A model generated the notes under the pieces. The model was not told where the DNA came from and ran no database searches. It worked only from the letters and a program-made list of their open reading frames with translations. A DNA stretch of 64,000 nt from Lepturacanthus savala (Eukaryota; Chordata; Actinopteri; Scombriformes; Trichiuridae): NCBI GenBank assembly GCA_030544235.1, contig CM060481.1:13716892-13780891 (forward strand). Reading direction: 5' to 3'. Of this stretch, positions 24,854 through 35,494 are shown piece after piece (the first letter of the stretch is position 1; every line of letters begins with the position of its first letter). Position numbers and translations under genes: made by a program.

Positions 24854-25741
24854 TATAGACATGCAAACAGAAAAAAAAAATCCTCACACCTGGCTTGAGA
24901 CGAGGTTTGGCAGGGTAATGAGTCTGAGCGGATCAGCCAGCCGGCCCAGACAGTCACAGATGGTGACAGAGTGTGACGGAGAAATTGTGAGAGAGACGAG
25001 AGAGAAATGTAGGGAAAGTGTGTAGACAGACAGAAAGAGAAAGACCAGAGACACGGAGACGAGAAAATATAAAAATGACAGTTTGGGAAGCCTCTGCGAT
25101 GACTAACACTGGGGTGAAATGATGTGCCGTCCGTGGTGAAAGCACTTGAGCTACACAATCTAATGTATGCTTACACTTCTTTTTACTCCACCGCAGCTGT
25201 TGTTACTAGTTCGGTTTCAGGTCTGACATCATAAACATATCCTAACATTATAAAATGCAAGACGTTATTAAAGTCCACCTGACGAACCTTGACCTTTGAA
25301 GGGTATTTTCAGATTTAGTTAGGGAACGTTTTTCATCAACTTTTTTTTTTTTTTTAATCCAAATGGGTTCTGGAATGCAATTTATACACATGTGATGTAG
25401 AGACGTGAAGCCTCCAGTGCACAGACACTGAGAATTGGCTTTTTCCAGTGAAGACGGAGACATCTTGTGTCCAAATATGCTTGTAAAAAGAGAAATATTC
25501 ACATATTCATATATTCAGAGTGGGAAGGACCAGATGCAATTTTAAAAATGTCAGGTCATTGAACTCCTTTGTGGGAACAAGTATTTTTATACATCTTAAT
25601 ATATGTCGGGAGGGGATGAATTTAGTCGTTTCTAACTGTTCTGTTTTGTGACCCTCACAAAAGAAAAAGATCTTCATGGGGACAAAGTATTAGACGTCCA
25701 TGAGTTGCTACTGTAGCAGTTCCAGCAGTTCCTGCAGATGT

Positions 25742-26087
25742 CAGTCAGTCATTTTCTATACCTGCTTATTCCTCATTAGGGTTGCAGGGATCTGTTGGAG
25801 CCAATCCCAGCGCGTTACGGCGAGAGGCAGGGATACACCCCAGATGGTCGCCAGCCAATCGTGGGGCACACACACCATTCACTCACACACTCACACCTAT
25901 GGGCAATTTAGAGTTGCCAATTAACCTCAGCATGTTTTTGGACTGTGGGAGGAAGCCGGAGTACCCGGTGAAAACCCACACAGACACGGGGAGAACATGC
26001 AAACTCCACACAGAAAGGTCCCAGACCCAGGACCAAGGAGGTCTTGAACCTGCGACCTTCTTGCTGTGAGGCAACAGCGCTAACCCC
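25742..26087 (-). mobile_element. tRNA-headed SINE-like element, 5'-truncated, with 12-bp target duplication
   Basis: The direct repeat TCCTGCAGATGT flanks it (25730-25741 and 26088-26099). Read on the minus strand the copy starts inside the tRNA-like head (GGGTTAGCGCTGTTGCC), so about 20 bases are missing compared with the copy at 27153-27525. It ends in a (GACT)n-type tail. Truncation at the head end plus a target duplication fits LINE-driven target-primed reverse transcription. Confidence 0.8.
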
Positions 26088-27152
26088 TCCTGCAGATGTA
26101 CTTTCTTCAAAAAAAAAAAGAAATTAATATTATTATATTATATTTCAAGCAAGTATTCGAGACCAAATGCAAACATGATTACAATTGTATAGCAGAATTT
26201 ATTTATTTTTCTTCCTCCCAGCCCCATGAAGCACTCCATGATCTGTTAGATCTGCCTTCCATGCTCCAAACCAGCTATTAAGAGCTACTCTTACAATTAA
26301 AATGCAGTAACATTTATAAATATTACAGGGTCGCCTGTCTTTTACTGTGGAATCTTTAAATACATTTCATACTTTCAGACTTTTTAATACTTAAAAATTG
26401 TTCTATTACTTTTACTTAAGTAAAGAATACCACTTATGTGCTTTACGTGTTCATCTTCAGTTCATCTTTTGCTAGTGAACTGGACAGTAATCACTGCACA
26501 TTACTAATCACCATAATGACTTGCATAATGTCGCCTGCTATGTCATTAATGTAATGTCCAGTAGCTTTATACTTCTGCCTATAGACAGGGGGAAGCTTAA
26601 TTAACATACAAATACACACAATAAGCATCCATACATGAACTAAAGCAACCACTGATCTAGTTATTTGCTAGACACTGGACTGACTCAGACACACAAACAC
26701 ACAGACAGACAGTGTCAGATCGCAGTTGTCTCAATCCATTGCTCCGACAGGCCCAGCAGCCATAACAACAGAATCAGCACAACTTGTCCCTCTAACTCTA
26801 AGGACCAGGCTCCTGCTGAGATGATAGTTATGTTGCTATTGATCAGGAAACCCATCTCACCCCATGGAGATATCTTGAAGGCATTTCCCTCTGCAGGCTT
26901 GTAAAAAACCTTTTTGGCATCACTGAGTATTTTTAACCCTGACTGAGATACAGTGTGCATAATCAAATCTGTAGATTAACCTGTCTAGAGGGTTGCTTTG
27001 AGGTTAAATTAGCACAACAGGCACTTAAGGGTTCGTGAAGCAGGATTTAGGTTCACTAGTGTAGATATACTGAACTGGGCTCTTTGGTTTCATCAGCCAT
27101 CCTTTCACAACAAACCTCCTCTAACTCTTTACTTTAATGCATTTAAGCTAAT

Positions 27153-27525
27153 CAGTCAGTCAGTCAGTCATTTTCTATACCTGCTTATTCCTCATTAGGG
27201 TCGCAGGGGTCTGCTGGAGCCTATCCCAGCGCTTTACGGCGAGAGGCAGGGATACACCCCAGATGGTCGCCAGCCAATCGTGGGGCACACACACCATTCA
27301 CACACACACTCACACCTACGGGCAATTTAGAGTCTCCAATTAACCTCAGCATGTTTTTGGACTGTGGGAGGAAGCCGGAGTACCTGGTGAAAACCCACGC
27401 AGACACGGGGAGAACATGCAAACTCCACACAGAAAGGTCCCAGACCCAGGACCAAGGAGGTCTTGAACCTGCGACCTTCTTGCTGTGAGGCAACAGCGCT
27501 AACCCCTGCGCCACCGTGTCGCCCT
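27153..27525 (-). mobile_element. tRNA-headed SINE-like element, full-length copy, with 13-bp target duplication
   Basis: Flanked by CATTTAAGCTAAT at 27140-27152 and 27526-27538. The minus strand starts GGGCGACACGGTGGCGCAGG, with an A-box-like TGGCGCAGGGG and a B-box-like GGTTCAAGACC. It ends in a (GACT)n tail about 17 nt long. The body is nearly identical to the copy at 25742-26087, in the same orientation, about 1.4 kb away. Confidence 0.82.
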
Positions 27526-27666
27526 CATTTAAGCTAATATTTATTGAAATTTCATGCATATGATTATATCAATTGAGTCACTAACAATGTTTTGTATCTA
27601 TTTTTTTCATGTTTCCCATATACAAATTTCTTTTTTGGGGGATTATTCTAGAGATTGAATGATATA

Positions 27667-27782
<116 letters not shown>

Positions 27783-27848
27783 GTGCATTCAATAACAACT
27801 GTGTAATACTGTGTTTATAACTATAGTTTGTATGAGTATACAACCAAC

Positions 27849-27965
27849 CATCTGGGGTGTATCCCTTCCTCTCGCCTGTAATACGCCAGGATTGGCTCCA
27901 GCAGACCTCTGTGACCCTAATGAAGAATAAGCGGGTATAGAAGATGAATGAATCAATGAATCAAT
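27849..27965 (+). mobile_element. 3'-terminal fragment of the SINE-like family, opposite orientation
   Basis: Contains GATTGGCTCCAGCAGACC and CCCTAATGAAGAATAAGCGG, the tail half of the same family. It ends in GAATGAATC-type simple repeats. The head and body are missing; the preceding TA tract may mark the break. Confidence 0.65.
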
Positions 27966-28006
27966 ATATATATCCTTATATGTCATTCTCGCCCTCCTGG
28001 GTGATG

Positions 28007-28400
28007 TCTGTGTGTTATTCTCAAGCTCGGGTCCTTAATCAGAGGCCTGGGAGTTTGGGGGTTCTGCGCAGCATCTTAGCTGTTCCTAGGACTGTGCTCT
28101 CCTGGACTGAGGCTTCAGATGTTGCTCCTGGAATCTGTTGGACTCCAGATGCCAATCTCCCAGTTTGGCGGCCACTGCACCGAGTGTGACTACCACAGAG
28201 ATCACGCTCACCTTGACCTTCCACATCTGTTCCAGCTGTTCTTTCAGCCCTCTATACTTTTCAACCTTTTTGTTCCTTCTTTCTGACGTTGGCGTCAATT
28301 GGTATTGCCAAATCTATTACCACCTTCTTCTTCTGCACTTTGTCCACCACCACTATGTCTGGTTGGTTAGCAAGGAGCTGTTTGAGCTATGGATCGGCTA
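28007..28400 (-). mobile_element. Non-LTR retrotransposon 3' fragment (C-terminal coding remnant)
   Basis: Minus-strand frames read DLAIPTDANVRKKE-like, then KVEKYRGLKEQLEQMWKVKV, then SRRAQS/TVLGTAKMLRRTPKLPGL. Such a block is found near the C-terminus of some fish LINE polyproteins (EKYRGLKEELEKMW...VLGTAKILRRTLKLPGLW). At least one frameshift breaks it. The clade is not assigned. Confidence 0.6.
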
Positions 28401-30236
28401 TCGCGAGACTAGGATCCGGTTACCCGAGGCTTTACAATTTTCATCTCTAAAATAACGCGAGAGCTGACTGATGTTGACAAAACAACATGCTAAATTAAAA
28501 CAATGGATTTCAACAGCAGGTGCACCATGTTTTTTTTTTTTTTTTCAATCATATACTCTGGTTTATTAAACAATAAATCTTTAAGGATTCGTGTGGATCC
28601 CCACTTCACATTGAAAGCCAGTGGCAAAGGATAATACTAGCAGGTTTCAGGTATCAACAAATGTTTACTATCGTATAATTTTCACACTGTATCGAACCTT
28701 ATCGTTCTTAAAATGTATCAAATCGAAACGCTCTGCCTTAAAAATATATTGTTTTTGAATCATATCTAGATACATATCAAATCCACTTTATGCCAGAGAT
28801 TCCCAACCCTAATATATATATACATGGTTGAAAATCATAATAATCTAAATAAAATGATAAAATCTTTCTGGGATGGTTTATTCTTTGCCATGTTCTCAGG
28901 AGAAAAGGGCAGGAAGTTGATGACGTCATATGAGAGGAAGCACTTGGAAACTTCATTTTTTTTCTACTCTATTGTCAGAAAAAAACTGTATGAGTAACAT
29001 TTTGATTGTCTATTTTAAGTATAAGTATAAAATGACAGTCATAGACTTAAAGGCTCATAATGGGTTAAAGTGATGCTGCGGTTTCCTGTAAAGCTCTGGC
29101 AAGAAGTATAGATCATATCTGACTATCCTCACCATCCTTCCTGCATCACTCATTTCCATGTTCAGACCTTTGGCTTTATTGGTAGATGAGTGTCGTTTAA
29201 TTAACATTGTTAACAGCAATAATCCATCAGCGGACAGGACAGCAGCCCGATTACACTTCTCTCCCTTCCCCTCCTCTCTCATCTTCCGTTTCCCCTCTGA
29301 GGTCAGACTCGCTGCGTCTCCGCATCTAAGTGAGTGTGTGTGGATGCCAAATATTTCCCTCATTATTCCTGTAAGTCTCTTTTTTTTCTGCGCTGTCGTC
29401 TCTCTCGCCCGTCTTAAAAAGTGCTGCCTCAGTCTCCGCCTGTCAGTCTCTTATTTTTCCGGCTCTCGCTTTTTTATCATTGTTCATTCTCCTCTTCTTC
29501 TTGGAGAGCCCAATCGCAGTTGAGCATGCGGGGAGGGTAGCAGCGAAAGAGCATGGGAATTAGTGACGCTGGTAACGAGAGTCTGATGAACTGATAGGAA
29601 ACTGCGCATTTTCTTCTCTCTTCTTGTCTCTGATTCAAACATTAGATACATACAGAGCAAGCCCCCCCCCCCCACTGCCCCTTTTCTCTTTTTAACACCC
29701 TGCAGTACTACTAATTAATATATGTGAGGGTACTTTTTATGCTAATGCTGCAAAGTCACTGTAGCAGAGAGTAAAGGGCATGAAAAGCTATGCTGAATTC
29801 ACTGCAGCCAGGATCTTGACCTTTGACCTCTCCATGAATTCCTCAATAAAAACAAAATGGAATTAACAAACTGCCTCTCCGTGTGGTCGACTGTTGCCCT
29901 CGTGGCTGGTTATCATTTCTAATAATGAGCGGCAGATGTTTTGTCAGGAAAACACTCATCTCCTTATCTCTCTGCTGCAGTGATTTGTTGGTGTGTAATG
30001 ATGTGCATGAGGGTGGGAAGGGTTGAGTGTCAGAAGCTTGTAGTCAAATCTGATCACCTTTCTGTGCATGTGTGCACTCGTGTGTGTGTGTGTGTGTGTG
30101 CGTGTGTTTGTGTGTGAACAGCATAATAATGTTGCCATGTCCTAGACACCAAAGACCTACATTACTCAGAGGAAATCTATCATGTCTCTCTAGATCATTT
30201 ATCAGAGAGGTTATCAATGTATTGTTAACATCTTTG
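28401..30236. other. lrrc52 intron, distal part without recognised elements
   Basis: Mostly unique sequence with a T run at 28530-28545 and a C run at 29663-29674. Pyrimidine-rich coding-like frames at 29158-29523 show no domain. Nothing supportable as an exon. Confidence 0.45.
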
Positions 30237-30310
30237 TATGTGTGTGTGTGTGTCCTGGCTTTTGTTCATGGTATACCTTTTGTCACAGGTTATTGATGCA
30301 TTATTAACAG

Positions 30311-30316
<6 letters not shown>

Positions 30317-30380
<64 letters not shown>

Positions 30381-30401
30381 TTGTGTGTGTGTGTGTATGT
30401 G

Positions 30402-30433
<32 letters not shown>
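30317..30433. repeat. Long (GT)n microsatellite about 215 bp upstream of lrrc52 exon 2
   Basis: About 117 bp of GT with a few TA and TT interruptions. Together with the shorter tract at 30236-30253 it yields the Val-Cys and Thr-His artefact frames on both strands. Confidence 0.95.
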
Positions 30434-30435
<2 letters not shown>

Positions 30436-30576
30436 TGGATTTTGGTCATTGTTTACCTTTTTCTTTGGGATAATTATGTTCTTTTTCTCTCTCCTGATGC
30501 CTTGCCCTTCATCTTTAACCATACTGATTATTCTCTGCCACTGCTTTTATACCATATCTTCTCTCATTAATCTATG

Positions 30577-30646
30577 TCTCCTTTCTTTTTTCTTCTCTTT
30601 CTTCTTCCTTCCTTCTTCCCTTCCTCCTCCTCTCCTTCACTTTCAG
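30577..30646 (+). promoter_or_regulatory. Extended polypyrimidine tract and acceptor of lrrc52 exon 2
   Basis: An uninterrupted C/T run covers 30577-30638 (62 nt), followed by ACTTTCAG. It is an unusually long polypyrimidine tract just before the only internal acceptor of lrrc52. Confidence 0.6.
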
Positions 30647-31020
30647 ATGAGGGCCAGACAGTTTGCCACAATCCCCCAGAGCTGGCGGGCCAGCGGTTGG
30701 CGGAGGTCGGCATGCAGCTGCGGGCAGACTGCCACCAAGGCCTGGGCTACTGGGACTATCTCTTCTTCATCGCCATTGGCTTCGTCATCTTCTCAGCCGG
30801 CACGGTGTCAGCCTGGGTGATGGGCGTGCTCATGGTGCTGTATGAGCGCTACAGCAAACGGAAGAGCGAGGAGCTGGACAGCGATGATGAGGAGGAGAGG
30901 GGAGGGATGGGAGGAGGAGGAGGAGGAGGAGGAGGAGGAGGTGGAGGAGGAGGAGGGGGAGGGGGAGGAGGAGGGAACCAGGGCAATGGGGATCTGAACA
31001 AGCCTGGCATGCAGGTGTGA
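30647..31020 (+). CDS. lrrc52: lrrc52 coding exon 2 (LRRCT end, transmembrane helix, acidic poly-Gly tail)
   Basis: Phase 1 joins exon 1 exactly (G|AT gives Asp217), for a 340-aa total. Residues 217-245 complete the LRRCT cap (Cys223, Cys245). The transmembrane helix is about 254-282 (YLFFIAIGFVIFSAGTVSAW then VMGVLMVLY), close to mammalian LRRC52's GF-IFAAGTVAAW segment. A basic stop-transfer stretch follows (RYSKRKSEE), then an acidic stretch DSDDEEE. BK gamma subunits share this layout of acidic and basic residues around one helix. Unusual: residues 305-326 are 22 consecutive glycines encoded mainly by GGA (30910-30975), followed by NQGNGDLNKPGMQV. The acceptor is preceded by a long polypyrimidine run. 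Confidence 0.92.
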
Positions 31021-31650
31021 GACTGACGGGAAGCAACAGAAAGAGCGGATGAAATTGGTGAAATGAGACGGCGAGGGAGGATGTGATGAGAGAACTCTGA
31101 GACCAAAGGCTCTGCAACGAACCAAGATCTGACTGTTTCTCTTTGTTACAGACTTAGATATCGCAATATGCTCCTCAACATATTGGACAGAAAGTGTGTG
31201 TGTGCGCGCGTGTGCGTGCGTGCGTGTGTGTGCGTGTGTCACGTGTGTGCGTGTGTATGTGTGTGTCTATAACAGAGACAGAGAGACAGCAATAAGGATG
31301 ACTATGCCTTTACTTCAGGAGTACAGAATGACCTCTGAGATTATTGAGAGCAATAACCCCCACACTCAACTAAACACACACCACACACACACGCACACAT
31401 GCACGCACATACACACACACATGCACGCACACACATTGCAATGCATCTCAGCACAGATACCCAACGGAGCTGGTTTCTGAGTGGGCAGATGTACCTGCAT
31501 ACTATGTGAAGCACTCTTGAGTAATATGCTGTATGATGTACACACACACACACACACACACACACAATTACATTCATACACAAATAACCGGGGGTCACAA
31601 AGAGAGTGATGCCTTATTTCTGCTACAATAAAACAGGAGCGCTAATAAAT
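31021..31650 (+). terminator. lrrc52 3' UTR with AATAAA at 31627-31632
   Basis: The first canonical hexamer after the stop (CTACAATAAAACAGG) predicts a 3' UTR of about 620-640 nt. The UTR contains several TG/CA tracts (31195-31270, 31375-31437, 31541-31566). Confidence 0.55.
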
Positions 31651-31896
31651 TTTAGTATAAAAATGTGATTTTCCTGAATGCCTTAAGGCAACTCACTTGA
31701 ACTATTGAACAGTCACTGTTGTCATGTATAGACGGAATCTGTCCAGGATGAGCAAAATTTGGGTTTAGTTTGGGATATGATCAAATAATCTGAATGTAAA
31801 AACTAAGAATGATCAAATTCTACAATTCAGTGTGGCTGCACTGACATTACTTCACAGATTGGAGACCCTCTTCTCCTGCTGCTGATGTAACTTTTG

Positions 31897-32515
31897 AAGT
31901 TTAAAGGCATCTTGTGGAGTTTTTTAGTAGCAGTGGCGCCATGGAGCAAGGTGTTGATGAGCGTCTCCTGTTTTGTTTGCATCTTGTTCTCTACTAGTAC
32001 ACGCATGGGGACGCTGGTGACACGATATATATATTCTTCTTGATGTTTTTTTACGCACAGATCACTGAAGATAACTCATCAAAGGTACAGTTTGTCGTCT
32101 CTTGCAGCATCTAGTGGTAGATTCCCCCTTGCGTGTAGGAGAATTTATGGTGGCCCACCCCTGCCCTAGAGCATCACGGGGGGTGACACTACTGTGCAGT
32201 ATCTGAAGTCAGGATCTTTTTCAATGTATGCGTCAGGCAAGCAACTTCCATTGTAATGAATGGCCTCCATTATTCGGTCCGGTTTCCAGTTCTTAGATTA
32301 CATCCATGGGTGAGCTTTATTGAGGGAAAGCCGCACCCCTTGAAGAAAAAAAAATCTCAATCTAAGGTAATAAAAACACAACACTTTTTGTTTTGATTGA
32401 ATTATATACTAATTAAATCATACATATCATTATTTTCCATGTTTGTTAAGTAACTTTTGCTAGATCCTGTTAAATGCTGCTAAATCCTACATACTGTACC
32501 TTTAAAAAAAGCTAG
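31897..32515. repeat. Candidate fish interspersed repeat with TTTAAAGG-type ends
   Basis: Left side: TTTAAAGGCATCTTGTGGAG and GCATCTAGTGGTAG (32108). Right side: GCTAAATCCTACATACTGTA then CCTTTAAA. These words are familiar from a high-copy teleost short element. The inverted repeat between the ends is only approximate, so the boundaries are tentative. Confidence 0.4.
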
Positions 32516-32519
32516 CAAC

Positions 32520-35400
32520 CATGGATGTAAACAGTGTACTTTTCAAAATATTACAAAAAAAACAACAGCTTTAAATATATATAGATTTTTTATTATAAAT
32601 TAGAAGGGAAATCCAGCATATTTTATGCCTCAAAGATACACATTGTACTTTGCAAGAAACTGAATGTAAACAACTGTGTTTGCAGATAAGAAAACTCCAC
32701 ACGGTATCTTTAAAGTCATTTCCCTGTCCAGGCAAGGCAGAAGACGTCTACCTATAGCGACACTATGTGACTGTATCATATCGTACGTGTGTGTTTATCT
32801 CCATGTTTCTGTGTGTTAGTGCTTTCCCGTGCTGCAAATCCACTCTGCGGTAGTTTCTGCACAGCCTCCGACCTGCTGTAGTGGTAGAAGTGGGGCAGGC
32901 TCATGGTGGCTGCACATGAAGGCAGCGTCAGGGTGATTGAGTCAGTCGTATACAGTAGCTAACGATGAATCTACACTATGTGACTGGAAGTCTCGCTTGG
33001 GTGACCTCATGTTACAGTTGTGCCCATGCGAGCCACAGTCTATATCCCAGCTGTCAGCGTGGAAGTGGGCCTCTGGAGCGGTGGTGGCACGGCGGTGTGT
33101 GTGCGCCGTGACTGTGAGCGTGTTTAAGTGGGGCAGAGCGATCACGAAGCATCTCTGTGAACAGCATGGACGAGTGATCTGTGAGCCCAGACCAAGCCAA
33201 ACGCTTCCTCCTCTATAGCGGTACGCTTCCGCCACGTCCATCACAGGACGGATGCGTGGCGATAAACACAAACTCTAGATAGAGGTGGGGTGGAAAAAGA
33301 GCCGGGTCACCATCAGAAGCAGGAATTCATCTTGATTGATGTACTTAGCTTTATTGAAAGACTGATTGATAGTCAGGCTTTTGTTGTCGGCTCCAAATGA
33401 ACAGTCCAGGTTAAATCATAGCTCTCCGGGGGGCATAACAAAGTGCGTGTGTGCGTGCGCGTGCGTGCGTGCGTGTGTGTGTGTGTGTGTGGTTATATGG
33501 GGTTCCTACACAATATGGAAAAGTATGGAATTGGATATTTAGTAATTTCCAGGCCTGAATAAGTATGGTAGAAAAGAGAGTCTTGAAAAATATATTTGTG
33601 TTTCCAGACCATTGCCCTTATTATTTTTTATAAAACATAAAATTCCAAACTTTCAAACAATGTTCCTAAAACATTTATAACCAGAAAAGTTTCAAAGAAA
33701 ATGCAGTATCATCTTTGAATTGAACAGTGCATCACAAATAGGCCGATGCTTATCTGACCATTTATGAGTTATGCAGCGATGTGGTTATCAGAAAAGCAAA
33801 CATAAGGAAACTTTTATGGCTGCGTTCATCCTTGTTCCCATGGACACAGTGAATAAAAAAAGGCTGCATAGACACTGTGAAAATAAAATTATTTAACTTT
33901 TTTCAACTTATTCCTTAGTTCCTATTTATAAAAGAGGATAAAAAGATGAGAATAATAATAATATAATCCTATTTATTCAGTATGTCAAGGGGAAATGGCC
34001 AATTATTTTTACTCAGACGTCAATGTGGTCTGAAAAAACTACAGAGAAGACTGGAAATTTGAAAGGAATCTTGTGCAGGAACCCTGGTTATACATCTGTT
34101 TTATGATCTTGACAGTATATAATTCTGCAGATGCACAAGAGTAACAACACATTTCTTTTTTCAATCGGAGGGTAATTTGCAATCACAATCTATCACACCA
34201 ATACCTGCTGAAGAGCATCTCCACCGACAGACACTTCCTCCCTCACTCAATCACAGGAACCTGCTCACTATGCTGGTGTCCCACACACACATACACTCAC
34301 AAACACACACTTGGCCACATGCACAATAAATCTCAAGGGCACAGCTAAAGTCAGAGCCGTAGGCCTGAGAACATTAACACTCCCGTTTTGGTCTCTTATG
34401 CATCACTGCATCCACTCATCCTCCCCTCATCTATCCACGATCCAGCACTGTCATCAGCCTCCACAAAATGCTCACACACACACAAACACACACCTGGACC
34501 TACAATTTATCAGTAAATGTTTAAGCTGTCATTATCAGATCATGATAGGGGCTTTGAGGGTTCACCAGGACACTGGTGTCAATCCCCCTTAGGTTGCATA
34601 ACATTCAGAAATAACATCTGACCTACGAGATCACAACCTTACAGCTACATACCTGAACACCCCCTTAAACACAATGCTTCCTGTTTGATACGAGCAGCTA
34701 TTCTCAGGCTGATTTTGCCCGGTTGAATGTCATCTTTACACCACAGACAAATATAGAGCTGTTTAGCAGACAGAAAATGTCAGTCCTTTACCAGCAGTGG
34801 GTCAGAGGACAGGGGAGTCAGTCAGTGTGCCAAAAAGGATGAGAAGTGTGTTTGCATGTGTGTCTGTGTGTGTGTGTGTGTGTGCACGGGGCGTTACGTT
34901 GGTGTTAACGCGTCACAGGTCAGAACACAGGACAGAGTAAAAATATCACTGATCTAAGACAGAGGAGGGTGTAATCAGCTGTGAAGGGGGGGGATAGAAG
35001 TTTGACAGAGCCGCAGTTAGAGCATCTGGATGCATGTGAATTTTGGGTTGACTTTCATCAATCGTCAGCTGGTTGGATTAGAGAGGTCACTGCAGCTATC
35101 GTACGTGCCTGCTGGAGGAACATTTTGTGGCTGAAGAGTTCCAAAAAATCGACATTGCGTTGTTCTAAAAATCATTGCCGTGGGCAGTGAGTGTTCTAGA
35201 TGTGGCTGTTGTAAGCAAGCGGTGAAAAAGAGGGACTGCTTTGTAAATTCTCTGTTGCTCTCATCATCTCCTGACACACATGCGCATGTTTGCGCAGATG
35301 GATACGCTGATTTTGCGCAGAGGAGACCCCATCACTCGCTGCTAGAGCTGCAGATGGCAGATGTCCTCAAAGGTGACAAAACCACAGAGACCGAACAGTC
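32520..35400. other. Intergenic DNA downstream of lrrc52
   Basis: No supportable exon. The segment 33500-33720 (GGGGTTCCTACACAATATGG, TTTCCAGGCCTGAATAAGTA) resembles another dispersed fish repeat. Open frames at 32937-33218 and 33271-32942 overlap on opposite strands and have no domain. Confidence 0.45.
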
Positions 35401-35401
35401 C

Positions 35402-35409
35402 TCACTGTA

Positions 35410-35490
<81 letters not shown>
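35402..35490. repeat. (GT)n microsatellite
   Basis: About 43 GT units with very few interruptions. Confidence 0.95.

Positions 35491-35494
<4 letters not shown>

Noticed and set aside
24538..25158. 206-codon minus-strand frame in the lrrc52 intron
   Set aside because: Its length is produced by a CA microsatellite (Val-Cys run); the rest shows no family motif or splice-compatible partner.
27460..27525. Functional tRNA gene suggested by A- and B-box-like words
   Set aside because: The sequence does not fold into a tRNA cloverleaf and is the head of a dispersed SINE-like element with target duplications.
30904..31106. Poly-Pro/poly-Ser minus-strand frames opposite lrrc52 exon 2
   Set aside because: They are reverse-strand shadows of the GGA glycine tract.
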